Source: Dyella_D sp052115385 (lineage in GTDB: Bacteria > Pseudomonadota > Gammaproteobacteria > Xanthomonadales > Rhodanobacteraceae). From it: 64,000 nt of DNA. This document shows positions 7,317 to 18,549 of the stretch, in pieces. The position numbers and the translations under genes were made by a program. The notes under the pieces are model-generated. The model saw only the letters and a list, made by a program, of their open reading frames with translations. It searched no databases and was not told the origin of the DNA. Each line of letters starts with the position of its first letter. The first letter of the stretch is position 1. The stretch is taken from NCBI RefSeq assembly GCF_052115385.1, contig NZ_JBFRGP010000001.1, positions 806,001-870,000 on the forward strand, given 5' to 3'.

Positions 7317-10190
7317 ATGTCGGACGTAACGATCAAACAACTTGCCAAGGTACTTGGCTTGCCGGTGGACAGGCTGCTCGGGCAGCTTGCCGAAGCCGGC
7401 ATGAAATTCTCCGATCCGGAGCAGGTCATCAGCAGCACCGAAAAGGTGAAACTGCTCGGATTCCTGCGCCGCACGCACGGCAAGAGCGAGGAGACCGCGG
7501 AAGCGGAAGACAGCTCGCCGCGCCAGATCACGCTCAAGCGCCGCAAGGTCAGCGAGCTGAAGGTCTCCACGCCCGGCGCCCGCGGCGCCGGCGGCGCCAA
7601 GACGGTGAACGTGGAAGTGCGCGCCAAGCGCACCTACGTCAAGCGCAGCGTCATCGCCGAGGAGGCCAGCGCCGACCACGAGCGCGAGGACGCCGTGCGC
7701 AAGCTGCAGGAATCCGCGCAGCAGCGCGAGCACGAAGAAACCGAGCGCGTCGACGCCGAGCGCCGCCGCCAGGACGAGACGCGCGAGCGCGAGGAAGCCG
7801 AGCAGCGTCGCCAGGAAGAAGCCGAGCAGCGCCGCGCGCAGGCCGAGGCTGAAGCCGAGGCGGCCCGCGAGGCCGCGGCTGCCGCCGCACGCGAACAGGC
7901 GCAGGTCGAGGAGCCGGCCCAGGCCGCTCCGCAGCCGCAGGTGCAGGCGCCCGTCGCGAACGATAAGGCCGCAGCGGTGCCGCCGGCGTCGACCGTGCAG
8001 AAGATCGACCCGAAGGCGCTGGGCATGATCCTGCCGCGCATTCACGAGCCGCGTCGCCGCGAGAAGCCGGTGGCCGCTCCGGTGGCTGCGCCGGCCCCCG
8101 CGCCGGCACCGGCTCCCGCTGCCGCTGCTGCGTCCACTCCGGCCCGGACTTCCGGCCCGGCGCGGACTCCGGCTACGGCCGCCGCCCCCGCGGCGGCTGG
8201 CGCCACCGATGCGCGCAACAAGGCGCGTCCCGGCGGCCGCGACCGCGACGAAGGCCCGGGCGGCAAGCGTTTCGCCGCCGGCGAGCTGCATCTGTCCGAG
8301 GCCGACCGCGCCCGCCGCAACAAGCGCGGCAAGCCGGGCCGGCCCGGTGGCAGGGGCGAGCCCGTGCGTGGCGGTTCCTCGGCCTCCGGTTCGGGCCCGC
8401 ACGGCTTCTCCCGCCCGACCGCACCGGTGGTGCGCGAAGTGGTGGTGGGCGACGCCAACGTGGTCGCCGACCTGGCCCAGAAGATGGCCGTCAAGGGTTC
8501 GGAAGTGGTCAAGGCGCTCTTCAAGATGGGCGTGATGGCCACCATCAACCAGACCATCGACCACGACACCGCGGTACTGGTGATCGAGGAACTCGGCCAC
8601 AAGGCCGTGGCGGTGAGCGAGAACAACGCCGAAGCCGCGCTGGCTGCCCACACCCAGAACGCCGAGCTCGAAGGCGAGAAGAAGCCGCGTCCGCCGGTGG
8701 TCACCATCATGGGCCACGTCGACCACGGCAAGACCTCGACGCTCGACTACATCCGCCGCACCAAGGTCGCCTCGGGCGAAGCCGGCGGCATCACGCAGCA
8801 CATCGGCGCGTACCACGTGGAAACGCCCAAGGGCGTCATCACGTTCCTGGATACCCCGGGCCACGCGGCGTTCACCTCGATGCGTGCACGCGGCGCCCAG
8901 TCCACCGACATCGTGGTGCTGGTGGTCGCGGCCGACGACGGCGTCATGCCGCAGACGGCCGAAGCCGTGCAGCATGCGCGTGCCGCCAAGGTGCCGCTGA
9001 TCGTGGCGCTGAACAAGATGGACAAGTCGGACGCCAATCCGGACCACGTCAAGCAGGGCCTCGGCAATCTGCAGGTGATTCCGGAAGAATGGGGTGGCGA
9101 TACCCCGTTCGTGGCGATCTCGGCCAAGACCGGCATGGGTATCGACGAACTGCTCGACGCGATCCTGGTCCAGGCCGAAGTGATGGAGCTGAAGGCCGTC
9201 GAAGACGGTCCGGCCTCCGGCGTGGTGATCGAATCGAGCCTGGATCGCGGCCGCGGTCCGGTGGCGACGGTGCTGGTGCAGCAGGGCACGCTCAAGCGCG
9301 GCGACTTCGTCGTCTGCGGCATTGAGTACGGCCGCATGCGCGCACTGATCGACGAGAGCGGCAAGACCGTGCAGGAAGCCGGTCCGTCGATTCCGGTGCA
9401 GGTGCTGGGCCTGTCCGGCGTGCCGGAATCCGGCGACGACTTCGTGGTGGTGGCGGACGAACGCCTCGCCCGCGAAGTGGCCGCGGAGCGCCAGCTCAAG
9501 CGTCGCGAAACGCGCATGGTCAGCAAGGCCAACCGTCTTGAAGACATCATGGCCCTGATGAGCCAGGGTGCGGATCTGCAGACGCTCAACATCCTGGTCA
9601 AGGCCGACGTGCAGGGTTCGGTGCAGGCGCTGCGCGAGTCGCTCAGCGCGATCGGCAACGAGAACGTGAAGGTCAACGTGATCGCGGCCGGCGTCGGCGG
9701 CATCACCGAGTCCGACGCTACCCTGGCCGCGGCCTCCAAGGCGCTGGTGATCGGCTTCAACGTGCGTGCCGACGCTTCGGCGCGCAAGGTGATCGATACC
9801 GCCGGCCTGGACGTGCGCTACTTCTCGATCATCTACGACGTGATCGACCAGGTGAAACAGGCCGCTTCGGGCCTGCTGGGCAAGGAAGTGCGCGAGGAGA
9901 TCATCGGTGTCGCCCAGGTGCGCGAGGTGTTCCGCAGCTCCAAGTTCGGCGCCGTGGCCGGTTGCATGGTGATCGAAGGCACGGTCAAGCGCAGCAAGCC
10001 GATCCGCGTGCTGCGCGACAACACCGTGGTCTTCCAGGGCGAGCTGGAATCGCTGCGCCGCTTCAAGGAACTGGTCGACGAAGTGCGCAACGGCATGGAA
10101 TGCGGTATCGCCGTGAAGCAGTACAACGACGTGAAGGTCGGCGACCAGATCGAGTGCTTCGAGCGCATCGAGGTGGCACGCACGCTGTAA
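7317..10190 (+). CDS. infB: translation initiation factor IF-2
   Basis: 957-residue GTPase that brings initiator tRNA to the 30S subunit. The N-terminal IF2 module (MSDVTIKQLAKVLGLPVDRL) is followed by a long charged, probably helical stretch (about residues 110-200, rich in E, R, Q and A) and an Ala-Pro-rich linker. The GTPase domain begins near residue 460 with G1 GHVDHGKT (466-473), then DTPGHAAF and NKMD, followed by beta-barrel domains and the fMet-tRNA-binding C2 domain. The gene lies in the same cluster as NusA and downstream of the initiator tRNA it handles. Two hairpins follow before rbfA. Confidence 0.98.
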   Translation: MSDVTIKQLAKVLGLPVDRLLGQLAEAGMKFSDPEQVISSTEKVKLLGFLRRTHGKSEETAEAEDSSPRQITLKRRKVSELKVSTPGARGAGGAKTVNVEVRAKRTYVKRSVIAEEASADHEREDAVRKLQESAQQREHEETERVDAERRRQDETREREEAEQRRQEEAEQRRAQAEAEAEAAREAAAAAAREQAQVEEPAQAAPQPQVQAPVANDKAAAVPPASTVQKIDPKALGMILPRIHEPRRREKPVAAPVAAPAPAPAPAPAAAAASTPARTSGPARTPATAAAPAAAGATDARNKARPGGRDRDEGPGGKRFAAGELHLSEADRARRNKRGKPGRPGGRGEPVRGGSSASGSGPHGFSRPTAPVVREVVVGDANVVADLAQKMAVKGSEVVKALFKMGVMATINQTIDHDTAVLVIEELGHKAVAVSENNAEAALAAHTQNAELEGEKKPRPPVVTIMGHVDHGKTSTLDYIRRTKVASGEAGGITQHIGAYHVETPKGVITFLDTPGHAAFTSMRARGAQSTDIVVLVVAADDGVMPQTAEAVQHARAAKVPLIVALNKMDKSDANPDHVKQGLGNLQVIPEEWGGDTPFVAISAKTGMGIDELLDAILVQAEVMELKAVEDGPASGVVIESSLDRGRGPVATVLVQQGTLKRGDFVVCGIEYGRMRALIDESGKTVQEAGPSIPVQVLGLSGVPESGDDFVVVADERLAREVAAERQLKRRETRMVSKANRLEDIMALMSQGADLQTLNILVKADVQGSVQALRESLSAIGNENVKVNVIAAGVGGITESDATLAAASKALVIGFNVRADASARKVIDTAGLDVRYFSIIYDVIDQVKQAASGLLGKEVREEIIGVAQVREVFRSSKFGAVAGCMVIEGTVKRSKPIRVLRDNTVVFQGELESLRRFKELVDEVRNGMECGIAVKQYNDVKVGDQIECFERIEVARTL

Positions 10191-10244
10191 ACCGGATGGG
10201 GGGCTTGCGCCCCCCGTTCCGCAGGGTTATTCCGTAAGAGCTGG

Positions 10245-10279
10245 AGCCCGGACAGTCCTGTCCGGGCTTCGGCGTTTTT
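10245..10279 (+). terminator. hairpin with T run between infB and rbfA
   Basis: AGCCCGGACAG (10245-10255) pairs with CTGTCCGGGCT (10258-10268), followed by TCGGCG and five T. A second GC-rich hairpin (GGGGGGC/GCCCCCC, 10198-10215) precedes it. This could be a partial terminator or a processing/stability element in the intercistronic region; the T run is displaced from the stem, so confidence is moderate. Confidence 0.45.
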
Positions 10280-10346
10280 CGTATCCGCGGCCGCTGGTGC
10301 TGGCCGCGCGTCATCGGCCGCGCATGGCGGTCGTCAAGGAGGCTAT

Positions 10347-10763
10347 ATGCCCTCACGCGATTTCAAGCGTACCGACCGCGTCGGTGCCGAGCTGCGCCGC
10401 GAACTGGCCCTGCTGGTCCACGCCGCCGTGCGCGACCACGGCCTGCCTTCGGTAAGCGTGTCGGATGTGGAAGTGACCCGCGACCTGGACTTCGCCTCGG
10501 TGTGGGTGACCGCGCTGCTGCCGGACCAGTCGAAGGCCGCGGTCAAGGCGTTGAACGAGCTGGCGGTGGAATTCCGCCGTTCGCTCTCGCGCAGCATGCG
10601 TTTGCGCCGGGTGCCGGAGCTGCGCTTCAAGTACGACGACTCGGTCGACAAGGGCGAGCGCATCGAAGAGCTGCTGCGCGAGCAGGCGCGCGACCTGGTG
10701 CCGATCAAGGACGACGGTGCGGCCAAGGACGATAGCGCCGCCAAGGACGACGGCGAGGCCTGA
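10347..10763 (+). CDS. rbfA: ribosome-binding factor A
   Basis: 138-residue cold-shock-linked 30S maturation factor with a type-II KH fold. Typical segments are FKRTDRVGAELRRELALLV at the N-terminus, VSVSDVEVTRDLDFASVWV in the middle and LRRVPELRFKYDDSVDKGERI near the end. The C-terminus is a short low-complexity acidic/lysine tail with a repeated AKDDGA-like unit. A strong AAGGAGG ribosome-binding site sits just before the ATG. The stop overlaps the truB start by one base (TGATG), implying translational coupling. Confidence 0.97.
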   Translation: MPSRDFKRTDRVGAELRRELALLVHAAVRDHGLPSVSVSDVEVTRDLDFASVWVTALLPDQSKAAVKALNELAVEFRRSLSRSMRLRRVPELRFKYDDSVDKGERIEELLREQARDLVPIKDDGAAKDDSAAKDDGEA

Positions 10764-11692
10764 TGCGCCGCAGCCGCTTCCGCGACCTGCACGGCCTGCT
10801 GCTGCTGGACAAGCCGCTGGGCCTCAGTTCCAACCAGGCCCTGCAGAAGGCCCGCCATCGGCTGCGCGCCGAGAAGGGCGGCCATACCGGGGCGCTCGAT
10901 CCGCTGGCCACCGGCCTGCTGCCGCTGTGCTTCGGCGAGGCCACCAAGATCGCCGGCAGCCTGCTGGGCTCGCGCAAGGCCTATCGCGCCGAGGTGCGCC
11001 TGGGCGCGACCACCACCACCGCCGACCTGGAAGGCGAGGTGGTGCTGCAGCGCCCGGTGCCGCCGCTGGACGCTGCCGCGCTGGAGCAGGCCCTGGCCGG
11101 CCTGCGCGGGCGCATCGTGCAGATACCGCCGGTGTATTCGGCGCTGAAGCAGGGCGGCGAGCCGCTGTACCTGAAGGCGCGCCGCGGCGAAGACGTGCAG
11201 GCGCCGCCGCGCGAAGTGGACGTGTTCAGGCTCGAACTGCTGTCGCGCACCGCCGATACCCTGGTGCTGGACGTGGAATGCGGCTCCGGCACCTATGTCC
11301 GCAGCCTCGCCGTGGACCTGGGCGAGGCGCTGGGCTGCGGCGCGCACCTGACCGCGCTGCGCCGGCTGTGGGTCGAGCCGTTCCGGGTCCCGGCCATGGT
11401 CACGCTGGAGCAACTGGACGCGGCGGCGGAGCGGGGCGAGGCCGCCATGGACGCCTTGCTGCTGCCGGTGGCCGCCGGCCTGGCCGGCTGGCCGGCGCTG
11501 GCCCTGGACGATGAACAGAGCCACGCGGTGACCCGCGGCCAGCGCATTCAGCTTGAGGGCCATGCGGCCGGCGCCTATGCCGCGTTCGCCCCGGACGGGC
11601 GCCCGGTAGCGCTGTGCGAGCTGGACCAGGACGGCCTGCTGCGCATCCAGCGCGGCTTCAATCTGCCGCCGGCAACGGCGGAAAGGGCATGA
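10763..11692 (+). CDS. truB: tRNA pseudouridine(55) synthase TruB
   Basis: 309-residue enzyme that converts U55 of the tRNA T-loop to pseudouridine. The N-terminal part shows LHGLLLLDKPLGLSSNQALQ and the catalytic-Asp motif GGHTGALDPLATGLLPLC; GSGTYVRSLAVDLGEALGCG is the second signature; the last 70 residues resemble the PUA domain. It is the last gene of the rimP-truB cluster. The start shares one base with the rbfA stop. A promoter for rpsO follows right after the stop. Confidence 0.97.
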   Translation: MRRSRFRDLHGLLLLDKPLGLSSNQALQKARHRLRAEKGGHTGALDPLATGLLPLCFGEATKIAGSLLGSRKAYRAEVRLGATTTTADLEGEVVLQRPVPPLDAAALEQALAGLRGRIVQIPPVYSALKQGGEPLYLKARRGEDVQAPPREVDVFRLELLSRTADTLVLDVECGSGTYVRSLAVDLGEALGCGAHLTALRRLWVEPFRVPAMVTLEQLDAAAERGEAAMDALLLPVAAGLAGWPALALDDEQSHAVTRGQRIQLEGHAAGAYAAFAPDGRPVALCELDQDGLLRIQRGFNLPPATAERA

Positions 11693-11720
11693 CAACGCCA
11701 TCGGTGCACTTGTCATGCTC

Positions 11721-11750
11721 TTGTTGTAATGCGCGTCGGGCCGCTAGAAT
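11721..11750 (+). promoter_or_regulatory. sigma70-type promoter of rpsO
   Basis: TTGTTG at 11721-11726, 18-base spacer, TAGAAT at 11745-11750. It lies between the truB stop and the rpsO leader hairpin and allows rpsO (and possibly pnp) to be expressed separately from the nusA-infB cluster. Confidence 0.65.
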
Positions 11751-11783
11751 AGCCCGCTTGTTCCAGAGTTTTATCCATCCATC

Positions 11784-11828
11784 CGAAGCTTGCGCAACGT
11801 CACCGTCGGTGACGTTGCGCAAGCTTCG
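11784..11828 (+). repeat. 45-base perfect inverted repeat in the rpsO leader
   Basis: 22 bp on each side of a single central base match without error (arms 11784-11805 and 11807-11828; core CACCGTCGGTG). In RNA this forms one very long stem with a tiny loop, ending 26 bases before the rpsO ATG. It has no T run, so it is not an ordinary terminator. It could be an S15 control structure, an RNase III site or an inserted palindrome; I saw no second copy in the window. Confidence 0.85.
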
Positions 11829-11854
11829 TACCCGCTTTTGAGGAAGAGAGACCC

Positions 11855-12124
11855 ATGTCCCTTACTGCAGAACAGACCGGCAAGATCATTGCTGACTACG
11901 GCCGCGTGCCGAACGACACCGGTTCGCCGGAAGTCCAGGTGGCCCTGCTGTCGGCCCGCATCGCCCACCTGACCGACCATTTCAAGACCCACAAGCAGGA
12001 CCACCACTCGCGTCGTGGCCTGCTCAAGCTGGTCAACCAGCGCAAGCGTCTGCTGAGCTACCTCCAGGCCAGCGACGTGACTCGCTACCAGAGCCTGATC
12101 GAACGCCTCGGCCTGCGGCGTTAA
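11855..12124 (+). CDS. rpsO: 30S ribosomal protein S15
   Basis: 89-residue primary 16S rRNA-binding protein of the small subunit, exactly the usual length. Family signatures are GSPEVQVALLSARIAHLTDHFKTH (split here as GSPEVQVALLSARI and LTDHFKTHKQDHHSRRGL) and KRLLSYL. A GAGGAAGAGA ribosome-binding site precedes the ATG. The order rpsO-pnp is conserved among proteobacteria, where S15 represses its own translation by binding its leader; the long hairpin just upstream may be relevant here. Confidence 0.97.
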   Translation: MSLTAEQTGKIIADYGRVPNDTGSPEVQVALLSARIAHLTDHFKTHKQDHHSRRGLLKLVNQRKRLLSYLQASDVTRYQSLIERLGLRR

Positions 12125-12126
12125 TT

Positions 12127-12177
12127 TTTGCGATCATCCGTGATCGCAAAGGTCAAAAAGCGGCCATCCATGGCCGC
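12127..12177 (+). promoter_or_regulatory. tandem hairpins between rpsO and pnp
   Basis: A 10-bp stem TTTGCGATCA/TGATCGCAAA (12127-12150, loop TCCG) is followed by GCGGCCAT/ATGGCCGC (12160-12177) and then ACTTTT. They lie in the 5' leader of pnp, ending 23 bases before its GTG start. In E. coli the pnp leader is a hairpin cut by RNase III for autoregulation; an equivalent role, or simple partial termination after rpsO, is inference. Confidence 0.6.
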
Positions 12178-12200
12178 ACTTTTCAAATCAGGACATTAAC

Positions 12201-14300
<2,100 letters not shown>

Positions 14301-14324
14301 GCCTTCGACCCGTAACGTGTCCGA

Positions 14325-14359
14325 AAGAAGGCCCGGTTTTTACCGGGCCTTCTTTTTTT
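14325..14359 (+). terminator. Rho-independent terminator after pnp
   Basis: 13-bp stem AAGAAGGCCCGGT (14325-14337) with its complement at 14342-14354, loop TTTT, and a following T run to 14359. Strong intrinsic terminator 24 bases after the pnp stop. Confidence 0.92.
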
Positions 14360-14432
14360 GCGGCGCCGCGCTGCAACGCAGCCGAACCAGCGCTTTTGCT
14401 AGGATGCGGAAAGCGCAAACGAGGATGCGGGC

Positions 14433-15578
14433 ATGAGTGATCACGCCAACGATGTCACGAAGCAATACCAGGCCTGGGCGCAGCAATCCTGGGATGCATG
14501 GATGCAATCGCTGCAGCGGCCCGCGTCGCCGTTCGCAGCGGCGCCGGCACCCGCCGACGACTTGCTGTCGCGCGCCATGGGCGGCCTGAAAAGCTATGCC
14601 GACTGGATGCAGGCCGCGGCGACCAGCGGCATCGCGGGGCAGGGGCCGGACGATTGGCAGCAGGCGCTGCGCCAGCTGTTCATGGGGCAGGCTGCGACCG
14701 GTTCGCCGTTCATGGGCTCGCCCTTCGGTGCCTCGCCGTTTGCCGGTTCGCCCTTTGCAGGCGCTCCCTTCGGCGGCATGAACTCGCCGTTCGCGCAGGC
14801 CTTCGCCGGCATCGACAGCTCGGCCGCCCACGGGTTCGCCCAGCAATGGCAGAGCTGGCTGCAGGCGGCGCAGCCGCAGGCCGGCGCCTGGGGTGCGGGA
14901 CTCGGCGACACGCCGGCCTTCGGCTATACGCGCGAACGCCAGATGCAGCAGCAGGCCTTGCTGGAAGCGATGCGCGCCTACGCCGATGCCTCGTCGCACT
15001 ACAACACGCTGATCCAGCGCGCTAACGCCGACGGCTTCGAGCGCCTGCGCGAGAAACTCACGCAGATGACCGAGCCGGCCCGCCAGGTCGATTCGCTCAA
15101 GGCGCTGTACGACCTGTGGGTCGATGCCGCCGAAGAGGCCTATGCCGAGATCGCGCTGTCGGACGAATTCCGCGAAGCCTACGGCGCCATGGTCAACACG
15201 CAGATGCAGGTGCGCCAGCGCCAGCAGCGCCAGACCGACGCCTGGTGCCGCGAGCTGGGCATGCCGACGCGCGGCGAAGTCGATTCGCTGGGCAAGCGCG
15301 TGCAGCAACTGCGCCGCGAGCTGCGCGCGGCCGCTTCGGGAAGCGCACCGCGTGCGGCAGCGCCGAATGCGGAACTGGATGCGCTGCGCGGCGAAGTCGC
15401 CGCATTGAAACGCAAGCTGGCCGGCCGCGCCGAAGCGAGCCACGCGCCGAAGAAAGTGCTGTCCGAATCGCTGGGTGCGGAAGTCGAAAGCGAGAGCGCG
15501 CGCAAGCGCAAACCCGCTTCCGCCCGCCGCACCGTCAAGGCCGCGCCGACCCGCGGCACGCAACGCACGCGCAAGTGA
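14433..15578 (+). CDS. phaE: class III poly(R)-hydroxyalkanoic acid synthase subunit PhaE
   Basis: 381-residue non-catalytic partner of class III PHA synthase, expected on the surface of polyester granules in the cytoplasm. The N-terminal YQAWAQQSWDAWMQSLQ and the region around RERQMQQQALLEAMRAYADAS, plus a C-terminal coiled-coil-like stretch (VDSLGKRVQQLRRELRAAAS) and a basic Lys/Arg tail, fit the PhaE family. Residues about 91-115 form five SPFxG-like pentapeptides encoded by 15-base tandem repeats, a low-complexity insertion. phaC starts 11 bases after the stop, the usual phaEC pairing. Annotation rests on family resemblance and on the neighbour. Confidence 0.88.
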   Translation: MSDHANDVTKQYQAWAQQSWDAWMQSLQRPASPFAAAPAPADDLLSRAMGGLKSYADWMQAAATSGIAGQGPDDWQQALRQLFMGQAATGSPFMGSPFGASPFAGSPFAGAPFGGMNSPFAQAFAGIDSSAAHGFAQQWQSWLQAAQPQAGAWGAGLGDTPAFGYTRERQMQQQALLEAMRAYADASSHYNTLIQRANADGFERLREKLTQMTEPARQVDSLKALYDLWVDAAEEAYAEIALSDEFREAYGAMVNTQMQVRQRQQRQTDAWCRELGMPTRGEVDSLGKRVQQLRRELRAAASGSAPRAAAPNAELDALRGEVAALKRKLAGRAEASHAPKKVLSESLGAEVESESARKRKPASARRTVKAAPTRGTQRTRK

Positions 15579-15589
15579 AGGACTGACGC

Positions 15590-16657
15590 ATGTTCACGCC
15601 TCTACGCATCGATCCGGCCAAGCTCCTGGGCGAAGTCGCCGCCTTCCAGCGCAAGCTCGCCGCAGGCATGGAAAGCCTGCGCGGCCTGCATGAACCGGAC
15701 TACGCCAACACGCCGCGCGAAGCCGTCTATCGCGAGGACAAGCTCACCGTCTGGCACATCAAGGGCGACGGCAAGCCGACCTCGAAGACGCCGCTGCTGA
15801 TCGTCTACGCCCTGGTCAACACGGTGTGGATGACCGACCTGCAGGCAGACCGCTCGCTGGTGCGCAACCTGCTGGAGCAGGGCGAAGACGTCTACCTGAT
15901 CGACTGGGGCTATCCGGACGGCGCCGACCGCTGGCTCACCCTGGACGATTATCTCAACGGCTATCTCGACCGCTGCGTCGACGCGGTGCGCCAGCGCCAC
16001 GGCCTGGACGCGATCAACCTGCTCGGCATCTGCCAGGGCGGCGCGTTCTCGCTGTGCTACACGGCGATGCATCCGGACAAGGTCAAGAACCTGGTCACCA
16101 TGGTCACGCCGGTGGACTACCACACGCCGGACAACATGCTGTCGCACTGGGTGCAGAACCTGGACGTCGACCTGTTCGTCGACACGCTGGGCAATATCCC
16201 CGCCGAGCTGATGAACTACGTCTACCTCACGCTGAAGCCGGTGCGCCTCAACCAGCAGAAATACGTGTCGATGGTCGAGCTGCTGGACAACCGCAAGGAG
16301 ATGGAAAATTTCCTGCGCATGGAACGCTGGATCTTCGACTCGCCCGACCAGGCCGGCGAAGCGTTCCGCGAATTCATCAAGGACTTCTACCAGGGCAACA
16401 AGCTGGTGAAGGGCACGCTCACCATCGGCGACAAGCCGGTGGACCTGGGCATGGTCACCCAGCCGGTGCTGAACATCTTCGCCGAGCAGGACCACCTGGT
16501 GCCGCCGGATGCCTCGCGCGCGCTGGGCAAGCACGTGGGCACCACCGACTACACCCAGCTCGCCTTCAAGGGCGGGCATATCGGCATCTATGTGTCCGGA
16601 CGCGCGCAGCGCGAGGTGCCGCCGGCCATTCACCAGTGGCTGCGTTCCAGGGACTGA
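15590..16657 (+). CDS. phaC: class III poly(R)-hydroxyalkanoic acid synthase subunit PhaC
   Basis: 355-residue catalytic subunit that polymerises (R)-3-hydroxyacyl-CoA into polyester. The short length is typical of class III (class I enzymes are near 600). The lipase-like box is GICQGG with nucleophile Cys148; Asp301 (AEQDHLVPP) and His330 (KGGHIGIY) complete the triad, each one residue off the positions known for Allochromatium vinosum PhaC (149/302/331). Also visible: YLIDWGYPDGADRWLTLDDY. Directly downstream of phaE and presumably co-transcribed. Confidence 0.96.
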   Translation: MFTPLRIDPAKLLGEVAAFQRKLAAGMESLRGLHEPDYANTPREAVYREDKLTVWHIKGDGKPTSKTPLLIVYALVNTVWMTDLQADRSLVRNLLEQGEDVYLIDWGYPDGADRWLTLDDYLNGYLDRCVDAVRQRHGLDAINLLGICQGGAFSLCYTAMHPDKVKNLVTMVTPVDYHTPDNMLSHWVQNLDVDLFVDTLGNIPAELMNYVYLTLKPVRLNQQKYVSMVELLDNRKEMENFLRMERWIFDSPDQAGEAFREFIKDFYQGNKLVKGTLTIGDKPVDLGMVTQPVLNIFAEQDHLVPPDASRALGKHVGTTDYTQLAFKGGHIGIYVSGRAQREVPPAIHQWLRSRD

Positions 16658-16679
16658 GCTTCCGTGCAAGGAGAACACC

Positions 16680-16871
16680 ATGAATAGCGATAAGCGCCTC
16701 GTCCGTTCCAGCAGCCAGAAGATGCTCGCCGGCGTCTGCGGCGGTGTGGCGCAATACCTGGGCTGGGACGTCACCGTCGTGCGCCTGCTGTGGATCGTCC
16801 TGACCCTGGCCGGCGGCTCCGGTATCCTTATCTATCTCATCCTGTGGCTGGTGATGCCGCAGGACGTCTGA
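16680..16871 (+). CDS. PspC-domain small membrane protein
   Basis: 63-residue protein made almost only of a PspC domain: RSSSQKMLAGVCGGVAQYLG, WDVTVVRLLWIVLTLAGGSG, and a hydrophobic segment ILIYLILWLVMP. PspC proteins are inner-membrane components of phage-shock/envelope-stress responses, but stand-alone PspC peptides are common and their role is usually unknown. The ATG follows a good AAGGAG site. It sits between phaC and mtnA on the same strand, 22 bases after phaC; a functional link to either is not evident. Confidence 0.9.
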   Translation: MNSDKRLVRSSSQKMLAGVCGGVAQYLGWDVTVVRLLWIVLTLAGGSGILIYLILWLVMPQDV

Positions 16872-16939
16872 GCCGTCGAAGGCCCGCGGTGGACATGCGC
16901 GGGCTGCGGCACGCGCATCCCCTTCAGCGAATCCCTTCC

Positions 16940-17959
<1,020 letters not shown>

Positions 17960-17999
17960 GGGCGTGCTTTCATGCAGGCAGGTCCTTGCGGGCGTGTCC

Positions 18000-18410
18000 A
18001 TGAAGCTGCGCCGCGAAGCCGGCCTGTTCTTCGTCGGCGGCGTGATCGGCTTCATCGTCGACGCCGGCGTGGTGCAGGCCCTGGTCGGACTGGCCGGCTG
18101 GAACGCCTACCTGGCCCGCGTGCTGTCCTTCCTGCTGGCCGCCACGGCCACCTGGTGGTGGAACAGCCGCTACACCTTCGCCCATCGCGCCAGCGGCCGT
18201 CCGCTGTATCAGGAATGGCTGCACTGGATGGGCCTGATGACCGCCGGTGCGCTGATCAACTACGCCGCGTACGCGGTGATGCTGATCAGTTTTCCCGCCT
18301 TGCAGCGCTGGCCGGCGGTGGCGGTGCTGGTGGGTTCGGTGGTGGCTGCGCTGGTCAATTTCTCGACAGCGCGCGGGGTGCTTTTCAAGGGCTCCAAAAG
18401 CTCCGCGTAA
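18000..18410 (+). CDS. GtrA-family membrane protein
   Basis: 136-residue protein with four predicted transmembrane helices: GLFFVGGVIGFIVDAGVVQAL, the YLARVLSFLLAATATWWWN block, LMTAGALINYAAYAVML and VAVLVGSVVAALVNFSTAR. FxxGGxxGFxxD at the start and WxxNRxYTF-like WWWNSRYTF are GtrA (DUF/PF04138) marks; the family includes flippase-like proteins for prenyl-linked sugars. An in-frame GTG at 17964 is an alternative start; ATG 18000 is preferred because the membrane domain starts right after it. It lies between mtnA and gyrA without a glycosyltransferase neighbour, so the substrate is unknown. Confidence 0.85.
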   Translation: MKLRREAGLFFVGGVIGFIVDAGVVQALVGLAGWNAYLARVLSFLLAATATWWWNSRYTFAHRASGRPLYQEWLHWMGLMTAGALINYAAYAVMLISFPALQRWPAVAVLVGSVVAALVNFSTARGVLFKGSKSSA

Positions 18411-18456
18411 CCTATTGATTTAACTGATCAAAATACTGTCGTTTCGATGGTATTTC

Positions 18457-18465
18457 TGTTACACT
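18457..18465 (+). promoter_or_regulatory. possible extended -10 promoter of gyrA
   Basis: TG-T-TACACT at 18457-18465 forms an extended -10 element in a short AT-rich gap between gtrA-like gene and gyrA; no good -35 hexamer at the proper distance. About 85 bases of leader would remain before the gyrA ATG. Weak call. Confidence 0.35.
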
Positions 18466-18549
18466 TCAAAGGTTCAACCGGGGACCGTCATGCGCGCAGC
18501 TCACGCACGCGCGCCGCGGCCCTTTTTCTTCATCCAGGGAACCCGATTG

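Noticed and set aside
5703..9047. Long open frame on the minus strand opposite nusA-infB (over 1,100 codons)
   Set aside because: It is antisense to two certain genes and its amino-acid pattern (runs of His, Arg, Gly, Leu) is that of third-position G/C bias, not a protein family.
16680..16871. Full phage-shock (psp) operon around the PspC peptide
   Set aside because: No PspA, PspB or PspF gene is adjacent; the peptide stands between phaC and mtnA.
17964..17999. N-terminal extension of the GtrA-family protein from a GTG
   Set aside because: Adds 12 polar residues before the membrane domain without family support; ATG 18000 preferred.
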